Origin: Dromiciops gliroides
Lineage: Eukaryota; Chordata; Mammalia; Microbiotheria; Microbiotheriidae
DNA length: 64,000 bases
Assembly (NCBI RefSeq): GCF_019393635.1
Contig: NC_057861.1
Location: 309,477,468 to 309,541,467, forward strand
Reading direction: 5' to 3'
Of this stretch, positions 26,301 through 33,519 are shown one piece after another. The position numbers were made by a program, and so were the translations under genes. Positions within the stretch are counted from its first letter, which is position 1, and the number at the start of each line of letters is the position of its first letter. The notes beneath the pieces were generated by a model that saw only the letters and a program-made list of their open reading frames with translations, was not told the origin of the DNA and did not search any database.

Positions 26301-26362
26301 TTTCCCCTGGATGGGCTAGGGGGGAAAGCATTTTCATGCATTTCAAACGCTGAATTTTCCAT
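9645..26362 (-). CDS. Membrane-anchored bicupin (germin/oxalate-decarboxylase-like), nine coding exons, 470 aa
   Basis: Join of exons 26362-26279, 22379-22152, 20173-19967, 16565-16332, 15362-15209, 13603-13494, 13162-13049, 11796-11650 and 9779-9645: 1413 bases, ATG to TAG, no internal stop. Layout: cytosolic N-terminus 1-37; membrane segment about 39-63 preceded by EKK; acidic/proline linker 67-90; cupin 1 about 105-245; cupin 2 about 304-440. Cupin 1 has PHWHFNANEHGY (His160, His162, Glu167) and His207; cupin 2 has PHFHFNANEMGY (His360, His362, Glu367) and His405, so both metal sites look whole. The two barrels share FPGG-IQWARYR and LQTLD-DD, an internal duplication. Known: bicupins of this fold include Mn-dependent oxalate decarboxylase and germin/spherulin-like proteins. 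Inference: type II membrane protein with an extracytoplasmic double cupin. Substrate unknown; no oxalate-decarboxylase SENST-type lid is evident. No frameshift seen, so the gene looks functional. Confidence 0.9.
10211..10366 (+). mobile_element. WSINE1-like CORE-SINE in intron 8
   Basis: Sense copy with (AAAT)n tail; AATTCTGCATT(A/G)AGGAG on both sides. Confidence 0.88.
10609..10758 (+). mobile_element. WSINE1-like CORE-SINE in intron 8
   Basis: Sense copy; GAATCTTGGTTACC on both sides. Confidence 0.88.
11416..11460. repeat. (CT)n then (CA)n microsatellite in intron 8
   Basis: CT units followed by ACACAC units. Confidence 0.9.
11650..11796 (-). CDS. Bicupin exon 8 (residues 378-426, cupin 2 motif 2)
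   Basis: Acceptor TTTGCTTAG before 11796, donor GTAAGA after 11650; 49 codons, phase 0. Encodes VGIISTQG, then GDVVFFPIGTQHYIK, the motif 2 with the fourth ligand His405, and a strand FILAFTTGNQ. Confidence 0.9.
11964..12097 (-). mobile_element. WSINE1-like CORE-SINE in intron 7
   Basis: Antisense copy; ACCCACCCCTTTTA on both sides. Confidence 0.85.
12240..12835 (-). mobile_element. L2 LINE 3' region in intron 7
   Basis: The minus strand runs from CTATTGCAATAGCC to the L2 end block (TTGAGGGCAGGGACTGTCC, then a TATTAAATG-like tail). Confidence 0.65.
13049..13162 (-). CDS. Bicupin exon 7 (residues 340-377, cupin 2 motif 1)
   Basis: Acceptor CTGCTTTCAG before 13162, donor GTGATT after 13049; 38 codons, phase 0. 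Encodes LGTLRIYTNGLRQPHFHFNA then NEMGYVISGCGK: the second H-x-H and Glu of a cupin metal site. Confidence 0.92.
13494..13603 (-). CDS. Bicupin exon 6 (residues 303-339, cupin 2 start)
   Basis: Acceptor CTTATTCAG before 13603, donor GTAATT after 13494. The first two bases complete the Gly codon split with exon 5, then 36 codons follow. FPGGIIQWARYRKN repeats the start of cupin 1 almost word for word. Confidence 0.9.
13958..14110 (+). mobile_element. WSINE1-like CORE-SINE, 5' member of a dimer (intron 5)
   Basis: Sense copy. Its left flank ATAGGAGTTGGG (13950-13961) is repeated only after the second copy, at 14280-14290. Confidence 0.85.
14130..14279 (+). mobile_element. WSINE1-like CORE-SINE, 3' member of a dimer (intron 5)
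   Basis: Sense copy with A tail, joined to the first by a short linker TACTTGATATACTTTTACTG. Confidence 0.85.
14602..14733 (-). mobile_element. WSINE1-like CORE-SINE in intron 5
   Basis: Antisense copy; ACAGCCCTCCTC on both sides. Confidence 0.85.
15209..15362 (-). CDS. Bicupin exon 5 (residues 252-302 plus one base, inter-barrel linker)
   Basis: Acceptor CATTTTAG before 15362, donor GTACAG after 15209; 51 codons plus one base. Contains QAINLPPNLAELVMNAS (possible N-glycan at Asn283) and VWRYFYDLK leading into cupin 2. The motif QAINLP recurs at the protein's C-terminus. Confidence 0.87.
16020..16165 (+). mobile_element. CR1/L3 3' fragment
   Basis: TTTCTGTTCAGGTAGGACTT, TGATCCCTTCTACTCTGAGAT-like end block; intron 4. 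Confidence 0.4.
16332..16565 (-). CDS. Bicupin exon 4 (residues 174-251, cupin 1 back half)
   Basis: Acceptor TACTGCAG before 16565; donor GTTTGC after 16332, a weak but legal GT donor. 78 codons, phase 0. Encodes GTAWIGVV, an N-V-T sequon at Asn192, germin motif 2 (GQVIFFPKNILHWIKN with His207) and the post-barrel helix region beginning LQTLDIDDVFF. Confidence 0.9.
16776..16860. repeat. (TAG/TGG)n trinucleotide tract in intron 3
   Basis: Imperfect TAG and TGG units, the landing site of a SINE. Confidence 0.8.
16871..17005 (-). mobile_element. WSINE1-like CORE-SINE in intron 3
   Basis: Antisense copy; AGTAGTAGTACTATTTT on both sides, inserted in a (TAG)n tract. Confidence 0.87.
17268..17522. 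repeat. (TG)n/(TA)n and (GGAT)n compound microsatellite in intron 3
   Basis: Alternating TG and TA tracts, then six GGAT units at 17497-17522. Confidence 0.92.
17548..17750 (+). mobile_element. Mar1-like CORE-SINE (long form), intron 3
   Basis: GGGATAGAGTACTGGGCCTG head, then the long tail with CTTTGCCAAAAAAACCCC and a GACAATGAAG end. Confidence 0.65.
18170..18375 (+). mobile_element. Mar1-like CORE-SINE (long form), intron 3
   Basis: TTCAAATCTGGTCTCAGATA core and GAGTTGGACATGACTGAAAA tail ending in CAACAACAA. Confidence 0.7.
18440..18635 (+). mobile_element. MIR/CORE-SINE, intron 3
   Basis: AGGTTCAAATCC, TTTCATCTATAA-like and GAACTAGATGGTCTCAAAGG tail. Confidence 0.55.
18738..18869 (-). 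mobile_element. WSINE1-like CORE-SINE in intron 3
   Basis: Antisense copy; GCTTTCACTCTT on both sides. Confidence 0.85.
19268..19505 (-). mobile_element. MIR-like CORE-SINE (long), intron 3
   Basis: TATAAAGCACTTTAAGACTT, CCCATTTTCTAGATGG, GAGGTTAAGTGATTTACC and TGAACTCAGATCCTTC in the antisense order of the family. Confidence 0.6.
19967..20173 (-). CDS. Bicupin exon 3 (residues 105-173, cupin 1 front half)
   Basis: Acceptor TTTTTTTAG before 20173, donor GTAGGT after 19967; 69 codons, phase 0. Encodes FPGGAIQWARYR and the germin motif 1 around PHWHFNANEHGYLAQ with His160, His162 and Glu167. The exon ends one residue before the closing Gly of motif 1. Confidence 0.92.
20686..20840 (+). mobile_element. 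WSINE1-like CORE-SINE in intron 2
   Basis: Sense copy; AAATTCTGATCA on both sides. Confidence 0.88.
20845..21750. other. Unassigned part of intron 2
   Basis: 20845-20990 parallels 18885-19045 (shared AATCAAACCATC(T/C)AGACCT block), so one older sequence was duplicated on either side of exon 3. The rest is not recognised. Confidence 0.4.
21755..22010 (-). mobile_element. MIR-like CORE-SINE (long), intron 2
   Basis: CCATTTTATAGATGAAGAAA, GGGTCACACAGCGAGTAAG, ATCTACCGTGCCACCTAA. Confidence 0.65.
22152..22379 (-). CDS. Bicupin exon 2 (residues 29-104, membrane anchor and linker)
   Basis: Acceptor CATAG just before 22379 and donor GTAGGA after 22152; 76 codons, phase 0 on both sides. It holds the hydrophobic stretch NIFLVCLLACVITTLIGVLI followed by LSLVYVANF, with Lys-Lys on the N-terminal side, which suggests a signal anchor with the N-terminus in the cytosol. 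A hydrophilic linker rich in Pro and Thr follows, then KRVDFKFQFLNR leading into cupin 1. Confidence 0.88.
22510..22680. repeat. (ATGA/ATAA)n tetranucleotide tract in intron 1
   Basis: Degenerate GATA, ATGAATAA and TAAATGA units. Confidence 0.8.
22690..23860. other. Unassigned part of intron 1
   Basis: Apart from a weak MIR-like piece at 22730-22840 nothing is recognised. Confidence 0.4.
23877..24455 (+). mobile_element. LTR, family B, followed by a tRNA-Lys-type primer site
   Basis: Starts near GATTATGGGCCCC, contains CTATAAAATGG (TATA) and CCAATAAACC (poly(A)), and ends at CATATCA. It lies in intron 1 of the bicupin gene. Family B relatives are at 55619-56107 and 57128-57696. Confidence 0.7.
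24458..24475 (+). other. Retroviral primer-binding site, tRNA-Lys type
   Basis: TGGCACCCAACGTGGGGC, close to the known tRNA-Lys complement, two bases after the LTR end. This confirms the LTR's orientation and boundary. Confidence 0.75.
24478..24800 (-). mobile_element. Partial family B LTR in inverted orientation, holding a SINE
   Basis: The minus strand reads CCTAAATAAACTACC, then TTTTGTGTGCAAGAGGGTGT, matching the R-U5 part of family B LTRs. It faces the plus-strand LTR across the primer site. A WSINE1-like SINE splits it. Fossil remnant. Confidence 0.6.
24559..24707 (+). mobile_element. WSINE1-like CORE-SINE in intron 1
   Basis: Sense copy inside an inverted LTR piece; AAAGAATTACACCC on both sides. 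Confidence 0.88.
24800..25472 (+). mobile_element. LTR, family C, with tRNA-Arg-type primer site downstream
   Basis: Matches the reverse complement of 57720-58400 over the block TAAATAGTATCTCATAAATA (poly(A) signal) and the flanking purine-rich leader. The sequence TGGCAACCACGAAGGGAC at 25479-25496 fits a tRNA-Arg primer site. Left edge uncertain. Confidence 0.55.
25818..26040 (+). mobile_element. Mar1-like CORE-SINE (long form), intron 1
   Basis: GATAGAGCACTGGACTTGGA, GAGTTCAAATCTGGCC, GGAAATGGCAAACTACT, AAACAACAACA tail; 240 bases before exon 1. Confidence 0.75.
26279..26362 (-). CDS. Bicupin exon 1 (residues 1-28, start codon)
   Basis: ATG at 26362 opens 28 codons, MENSAFEMHENAFPPSPSRG and on to NNSSWL, then donor GTAAGT at 26278-26273; phase 0. 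This is the predicted cytosolic tail. The start is chosen because it is the first ATG after the TATA box and the reading frame joins exon 2 without a stop. Confidence 0.82.
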
Positions 26363-26471
26363 TGGTCAAAAGTTGTGGACTGGATCAATCACAAGAAAAT
26401 AAAACTGCCTGGGTTTTTAAGCAGATTGTAAAGATCTCTGAGAAGAGAATGTCAGCATTCAAGTGAGCCAG

Positions 26472-26480
26472 CCTTATATA
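26472..26480 (-). promoter_or_regulatory. TATA box of the bicupin gene
   Basis: On the minus strand the sequence reads TATATAAGG, 110 bases upstream of the ATG. A start site about 30 bases downstream (near 26445) would give a 5' leader of roughly 85 bases without an earlier ATG. The position fits a focused TATA promoter. Confidence 0.6.
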
Positions 26481-26699
26481 GGTGAAAGACAAGGAAATGC
26501 AATGAGCTCCTCATCTCTAGCTCTGAGATAAACCCTTGGAAATAGCCAGCAAATGAGAGAGCAATAAAAACACTTCCTTTACCCACCTAATTTCAGTAAC
26601 TTATAGGAAGGATCTGCTTATTTCTCAATCTGCCCTTGAAGTGAACAAACTCCTCTTTCCACTTCTCTCTCTCTCTCTCTTGCTCTCAAACACATATAG

Positions 26700-27179
26700 A
26701 ATGAGAACTACAAAATTTACTGAGAACTGATTCCCCATCGAGTCCCCTCTTTCCAAGGCAGGTGAATTGCCTGGGGCTGACTGTCTTTGTCATTTCCAGA
26801 CTCTTAATGGACTTATGGACCTTCCCCCAAGCAACTTATCCCCTTCCTATGTTCCCCACCTTACTCGCTGGACTTTATGTTATTATGTAAAAAGAGTCCA
26901 CCTGCATTAAGTAGTTTCTATTCGGAGTCAGTAACGCCTATACTTAAATTAGGAGCTGTTCTATTATTTCTTTTGTCAAAGGTCCATTTACATTAATTAG
27001 CTATATGTCACTCCGGAGCAATCTTTTTCTTCTGTTACCCCATTAAAACCCTGTCCTCTGTTCCCATCTTTGGGTATTCCAAGCTTTCGAGCTTTGCAAT
27101 ATCACGAGCTATAGTTCCTCTGCCCTGATTAAAGACCTTATTTCTCCTATATTGATTGTTTCCTTAATTTCCAGGTTAA
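26700..27179 (+). mobile_element. LTR copy 1 of a tandem pair upstream of the bicupin promoter
   Basis: From TGAGAACTACAAAATTT to CCAGGTTAACA. It shares its whole order with the next copy, including TGAATTGCCTG, TTATTATGTAAAAA, GTTCCCATCTTTGGGTATTC and TTGATTGTTTCCTTAATTT. Its left end is about 220 bases upstream of the TATA box, in the opposite orientation to the gene. Confidence 0.6.
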
Positions 27180-27183
27180 CAAG

Positions 27184-27601
27184 ACTAATAACTACAAATT
27201 TACTGAGAACTGACTGATCCCCACCTACTCCCCCTTCCCAAACAAATGAATTGCCTGTGACTAACCAATCTTTATCAACTCCAGACTCTTGATTGCTTAT
27301 GAATCTCTCCCAAACAAACTATCCCCTCCCAAAGATTCCCAAGCTTACTTCCTGGACTTTAGGTTATTATGTAAAAAAATTCACTTACATTAAATAGCTT
27401 CTGTATGTGAAAAACTTACTTTTCCCAATGGCAGTTTCATAGCTCCCTATGTTCTGTTATCTCATAAAAAGCCTGTCCTCAGTTCCCATCTTTGGGTATT
27501 CCTAGCCTTGAATCTGTGATACCATGAGCCCTCTGAGTTCCTCTGCCCCAGTTTAAGACTTTCTTTCTCTTATATTGATTGTTTCCTTAATTTACAGGTT
27601 A
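27184..27601 (+). mobile_element. LTR copy 2 of the tandem pair
   Basis: Begins TAATAACTAC and ends ACAGGTTAACA. AGAC stands on both sides and could be a 4-base target duplication. Diverged from copy 1 by roughly a fifth by eye, so these are old fossils. Confidence 0.6.
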
Positions 27602-28354
27602 ACAAGACACAGACACAGAAAGACATTTGAAAGGAGAAACATCAAAAGACTATTGATGGCCAGCAGGTCAGTCTAGTTTAGTACAATTACCAAACAGGGT
27701 GAAGTGTTTAGCCTGTTTGACGTGTGACTGTAATGAGATGCCTGTGTGAGTTCCAGGGAAATATGGTCCCTGTGTTTTTACATTGCTTAAGATTCTTTCC
27801 GTATACCTCCCCCTCCTAGAAAGATCTCCCATGTAACAAAGAATATTTTTAAAGAAAAAAAAGAGAAATATCAGCAAAACAAAAAAGAATGAAAATAGAT
27901 AGCACATCCATACACCTCCCATTTCTTCAAAAAGGTGGGGGGGGGAGGTGTCATTTTCTTTCATGTGGTTATTAATCATTTGGGATTGTCCTTTTGAGGA
28001 CTGCTTGTTTATTTTATTGCTTTTCAACTGTGGGATTTTAAAAAATTATGCTTCTTTGCATTTAGTGAATTTGGAACTATTTCTGCTGATGAAGGAGGAA
28101 ACAATAGACAATACAGAAAATGAGTATGCTGCATTGTTCAGTGGTCATTGTTGTTGTTCAGTTGTTTTTCAGTCCAACTCTTGATGACCCCATTTGAGGT
28201 TTTCTTGACAAAGATACTAGAGTGGTTTGTTATTTCCTTCTCCAGTTCATTTTACAGATTCAGCAACTGAGGCAAATAGGATTAAGTGACTTGCCCAGGG
28301 TCACACAGCTTGTAAGTGTCTGAGGTCACATTTGAACTCATGAAGATGAGTCTT

Positions 28355-28992
28355 TGTGAGAAATCCCATTTAAAAATTGGGGGGGGGGACGGGGGCCCCC
28401 CCCGCCCCGGGAGGGGGGGGCGGGGAGGGCAGCTAGGTGGTACAGTGGATAAAGCACCGGCCCTGGAGTCAGGAGGACCTGAGTTCAAATCTGGCCTCAG
28501 ACACTTAACACTTACTAGCTATGTGACCCTTGGCAAGTCACTTAACCCCAATTGCCTCACCAAAAAATAAAAAAATAAAAAAATTTCTGGGACTCAGTGT
28601 TGGAGAAGTATCAAAGGTCTTTATTTACATTCTCACAAGATTGAACTGTTCCCTAATGGAATGGTGGAGAAACATGGGCTCCTGAGCCCTTTTATCCTTT
28701 AACCCGGCTGGCCCCTCCCTTTTGCCCCAGTTACAATCTGTCCACCAAGACACTGGTGCCCAAAACTAGCTAATTAGAATGCAGCGTAGCTAATGGAGGG
28801 AGGCAAAAAAGAGACAGCCCTCTAAACTCCTACCCGACATGACCAGCCTTGGGTCTTCCTCATCATGTGATTTAGTTCAATGGGGAGGGGGAGGGGAGGC
28901 AGCCCTTTCTTAAACGGAGAGGAGCCTGGCCCTGGTTTGTGGACATTAGCATTTTCAACTTTTGATTGGAGGGCGGGGCACATTTTCCCATA
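28355..28992 (-). mobile_element. Solo LTR inserted in a CORE-SINE, itself holding a SINE
   Basis: The element is flanked by GTCTT at 28350-28354 and 28993-28997, and the interrupted SINE resumes cleanly after it. The minus strand has GGATAAAAGG (TATA-like) and AATAAAGACC (poly(A)). A plus-strand WSINE1-like copy sits inside. Confidence 0.6.
28426..28583 (+). mobile_element. WSINE1-like CORE-SINE inside an LTR
   Basis: Sense copy preceded by a 47-base almost pure G/C block (28379-28425). Confidence 0.85.
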
Positions 28993-29676
28993 GTCTTCTT
29001 GACTCCAGGTCTGGTATTCTGCTGGTATGCTGCATACATACCACATAATTCACATATTTTATAGGGCTCAGTTTCCTCAGAAGTAAAATAAAGGGAGAAG
29101 TTAAATTAAATCATCCAAACTCTATTAATTGCTGGTTGTGAAATAATGGGCAAGTGATTTCATCTCAGTTTCTTCATCTTTAAAAAGATGGAATTAGACT
29201 AACTGACATCTAAGGCCATTTCTAATTGTGACCTACTATCCTGGTGTATCTGTTACCTTTTCTATTTCCAATATTTGTTGATTCTCTGATGATTTCCCTT
29301 TTCATACCAGACTGAATTATTTCCTATTGTTAGTTCACTATTAGCTGCTCTGAAATAAAATGGGTGGCAGGGATGGTGCTGGTTGGGAGAATAATGCATG
29401 AAGGCAAAGATAGCAAGGTCTAATTAGGCCGCAGGGCAATCTTTATACAATCAGGAAATGAAAATCATGCCTTGCACTTTACCCATAGCATACTTCTTTC
29501 ATCATAGTATGTTGTTGGTGGTATTCAGTTGTTTCAGTCATTTCTGACTTTCCATGACCCCATTTGAGGTTTCCTTGGCAATGATGCAATGGTTTGCCAT
29601 TTCCTTCTCCAGCTCATTTTACAGATGAGGAAACTGAGGCAAATAGAGTTAAGTGACTTGCACAGGGTGATGCAGC

Positions 29677-30047
29677 TGTTAAGGGCTAAAATTCTAGCTA
29701 GTCTGTCTAAAATATCTAATGAGTGGTCGCCAATAAATTATAAGCTTTAGCAAGAGTTAGACTTTAAGCATTTATTAAGGAGAATAAGAATTTGGTAAAG
29801 AGAGAGAGAAAGGTCTAGATTCCTATCTATTAAAGGGAGAGCACATTTCTAGCTCCCTTCTCCGCCAGCGTCCTCAGGAAAGAGAGCGAGACTGAGCGCC
29901 AGTCTCTTCCTTCCTCCTCCCACTAGTCCGCGTCACTTCCTGATACCAAAGACAAGACTCCTGGTCTTGCCCTCAAAGACCTTCGCTTCATGGGCAGAAC
30001 TCTTCTACAGTTAGTATCCAGCAGGTGGCGTTATTCCAATCGTTACA
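29677..30047 (-). repeat. 3' LTR of the young ERV
   Basis: 371 bases, TG...CA ends; carries AATAAA (minus strand). Matches 33042-33412 throughout by eye and the solo LTR at 40012-40383 closely. Confidence 0.85.
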
Positions 30048-33041
30048 GTCCCCCCTGTTGTTCCTCAAGAAACAAAATGTTTCCTTGACGGAACAGTAAA
30101 AACAATATGATAACTATTGCTAACTAATAATATGTGAACAACAATATAGAAAAGGAAGAGAGGAAAGTTTTGTCCAGAGGGGCGATTTTTTTTTGTCCTC
30201 ATGAACCGACGCTTTGACATTAGTCTTGCAAAGGGAGGGCCTCTGCAGAGAATACATGTTACAGATGGTGTATATTATAACAGAAAGAGAAAAAAAAACA
30301 ACAAAAACAACAAATCAAAACTGTTCATTTAAAGTCTCTGAAAGTCTTTTCTCAGATGTCCTCTAGGTGTAGTCGTGGAATGGAAGTCTTTTCAGGGGTT
30401 GATGTGTGGATGCTGGTAATCAGCCAGGAAAATTTCCTACAAAATTGAGCTTAACACAACTTTAAAATAGCTTTGTCAATAATCAAATCAAACAATGAAA
30501 GTTCTCAAAAACATGTCTAAGGGAATACAGAATCTTAGTTGTTACACATGAAACATATAATAAAACAAAAATTGAACCATTTTTTAAAATTATAATATTA
30601 CTATAGTCCCCCCCTTATGGAGGGTAATTGAGAAGACAATTGCTGCGATATTAATATTTAAAAATAATTTTTATCTTTGTTTCATCACTTTTTGCATCAT
30701 CTGCCTAATTATCCTCATGCCATTATGAGAAATTAAAAAATCTAATATAATTGGTAACAGGTGTCAAGGCCAAATTCAACACTGTATTTATCATGACACC
30801 TGAGATAATTATGGGGGTTACCATAAAAGAACAGAGAAATGATGGGATATGAGCATTCCCACACTTGAGCAATATGTACTGTCCATGCAGTATGCCAGGC
30901 TTAAAATAGGTGGATGGAATACATGTCCATGCCACCAAACATATTGGAGGAAACTGAGTCAGACTTAATCAGATGCATGGGATTGAAATGGTCCATGGCA
31001 TCAGGCATATAGGAGGGAGCATAGAAGCCAGGTGTAGAAGTGAGATGGGTGGGATGAATACTTCCAGCCATCTGTACAATATTGTGGGGAAAAAGAGAAT
31101 AAAATATTAAACCAAGAGAATCCAACCTCAACATTTGTCAAAAGCCGTTCCCTTGGCCATACCTTGACTTCATGCATGTCTCCCCTCATGTGACAGTTCA
31201 GTGTCTGCTCTTGCATGTATTCCTCTTGTGATTGGATGGCATCTTGGCCAACTGGCATCTGATAACTCAGAATAAAGGCAATTAATGTCTTAAATGATAA
31301 GTTCCCATAATCCAAGTCTCATATGGATTTAAAAATTGAGGATAATAAATGATTGCAAAAAATGTGAATACATCTTGACTCAGAACACAATATATAATTA
31401 TGCAACAATTTCAAATAATACCCCTTTTTACTTAGTATACAATTACTTTTGTGAAAAATCTGAACATATTTAAATACAAGTTAAAGCACAACAGAATCTC
31501 AAAGAACTTTTTTTTTTGAAAATAGAAAACTTTTACAAATGTTCCCCTCTTTTTTTTTTTTTTTTGGAATATGCTTATCAAAAATAATACTTCTAGAATC
31601 AATTTATACTTGCCATGGCAACCAATTTGCCAGGGAAATGCTTTAAAGAGTTTGATCAAATAATCAGTTGAGAAAAAATAACAAAAACAAACAACTCAGA
31701 ATATGGGAGCACAATACTCCTAGAATTAACATTGTATTATGAAATCAAAACCATGTTTCAAAATTAGATAGATGAATGAATAGAAGAAAATACACGTGGA
31801 ATAATAAGACAATGAAATTCAAACTAAGGAAATCTAAATGAATATGAACTTAATATCAATAAGAGTATTATAAAATATAAACTTGATCACATGACTATAA
31901 AAAGCTTTTACAAATATTCTCCTTGTTTTAAAAACTAAGTATAAGACACAATCTCAAAAGCATGAAAATCTCTATGAAAATAAACCCATACCATTAATTT
32001 CAAAATGTATATATAATAGCACAGAAATCCTATGTAACCTCTGAACTGATACTATTACTCTGAGTGAATTCAGAACACTTTTGATTCCGATATCTAAAAT
32101 CCCCAATACTCATATCAATACCTTGCTGCTTACTTCTACATTTCTGTAAAATATATACCCTTCCATGGCAAAAGAAGCAGAGTCTTGAACTATGTTGATG
32201 GTTGTCATTCTTATTCAGCTTAAGTTTTTCTTCTTTAAGCCTTCTATATTGTCTGTCAGTCTTTTCACCATACAAATGCTTTATAAGATTATTAATTAAA
32301 GACAAAAGCAGGTTAGCAAAATTAAGAACAAAACGAGCATATCTGGAATTTAAAGAGTTTTCTAAGATTGTCTCAAAAGCACAGCCAGGCCGGGGAAGGG
32401 CTGAGCCTGAAGCTGCAAATGCAGGTAGAAAAAGTTGAGCATGCGCATCAGATCTCTGGACTTCCCAGGCAGGGGAAGCTATGGGCTTGGCCATAGGAGG
32501 AGTAGAGGGTGGGGTCTGGAGAGGAGGGGAGGGACCAGAGCAATTTGAATCAGATTTGATTTTGAACTCAGGCCTGGATTCCTCTTCCCCCACTTTGCCT
32601 CCAGGTGCTAGGGGATTAAAAGCTTCTAGAGGGTGGGTCATTGCCTCCAGGCATGCAAAATTAGAGCAACAATTAGTGTTAGAACTGGGAAAAGCTGCAG
32701 GAATCTCTTCAGGTTTCTCTGAAAAAGCATGGTTGGGAGAGGGGGAGATATTTCTTTGTGGGAGTACATTGCTGGCTCTTCTAACACAAATAAAAAGAAA
32801 AATAGAAAATCCACAAAAACAAAGCATTAACATGATCTTATCTCCCATTTGTCTGGTTAAACAGACTAAAATCAAAAATAGGGTAATTAGGGAGTTTAAA
32901 AGGTCCATTTGAAAAAATTTAAAGGAAAACACAGCCAGTACGCCAGTACTTAGCAGTTAAAGGGAGAGGGAGGGGAAATTTCTTACCCAACCAGCAGATC
33001 AGAAGACTGAGGGTTAGCTTTCCTCTTCGTGGTCAGCCATC

Positions 33042-33412
33042 TGTTAAGGGCTAAAATTCTAGCTAGTCTGTCTAAAATATCTAATGAGTGGTCGCCAATA
33101 AATTATAAGCTTTAGCAAGAGTTAGACTTTAAGCATTTATTAAGGAGAATAAGAATTTGGTAAAGAGAGAGAGAAAGGTCTAGATTCCTATCTATTAAAG
33201 GGAGAGCACATTTCTAGCTCCCTTCTCCGCCAGCGTCCTCAGGAAAGAGAGCGAGACTGAGCGCCAGTCTCTTCCTTCCTCCTCCCACTAGTCCGCGTCA
33301 CTTCCTGATACCAAAGACAAGACTCCTGGTCTTGCCCTCAAAGACCTTCGCTTCATGGGCAGAACTCTTCTACAGTTAGTATCCAGCAGGTGGCGTTATT
33401 CCAATCGTTACA
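33042..33412 (-). repeat. 5' LTR of the young ERV
   Basis: Same length and apparently the same sequence as 29677-30047. The tRNA-Arg-type primer site begins two bases into the interior on the minus strand. Confidence 0.85.
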
Positions 33413-33519
33413 CAGCAAGTGTCTGAGGCCAGATGAGTCTTCTTGACTCCAGGCCTGGTGCTCTTTCCAGTGAACTATCTATCTATGACCAAACTGCAAA
33501 GTGGGCTCATTTTTTTTTC

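Larger units (their letters stand above)
28140..29035 (-). mobile_element. Mar1-like CORE-SINE split by an LTR
   Basis: 28140-28354 carries GTTGTTGTTCAGTTG, CCCATTTGAGG, GGGTCACACAGC; the rest (TCTTCTTGACTCCAGG) resumes at 28993 after the LTR. Confidence 0.7.
29677..33412 (-). mobile_element. Non-autonomous class I-like ERV with two apparently identical LTRs
   Basis: LTRs at 29677-30047 and 33042-33412 (371 bases each, TG...CA) look the same base for base by eye, so the insertion is young. The 4-base target duplication CAGC flanks it. Read on the minus strand, a primer-binding site fitting tRNA-Arg (TGGCTGACCACGAAG) follows the LTR at 33042 and a polypurine tract ending near 30048 precedes the other. 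The 3 kb interior carries one 300-codon open stretch (32932-32030), with a proline-rich middle, that I cannot place. No reverse transcriptase or envelope is recognisable, so it looks non-autonomous and broken. It sits inside a CORE-SINE. Confidence 0.85.
29512..33480 (-). mobile_element. Mar1-like CORE-SINE split by the young ERV
   Basis: 29512-29676 (TCAGTTGTTTCAGTCATTTC, CATTTGAGGTTTCCTTGGC) continues at 33413 (AAGTGTCTGAGGCCAGATGA). The ERV and the CAGC duplication lie between. Confidence 0.75.

Noticed and set aside
32202-32912. Two plus-strand open frames over the young ERV
   Set aside because: Shadows of the minus-strand ERV interior.
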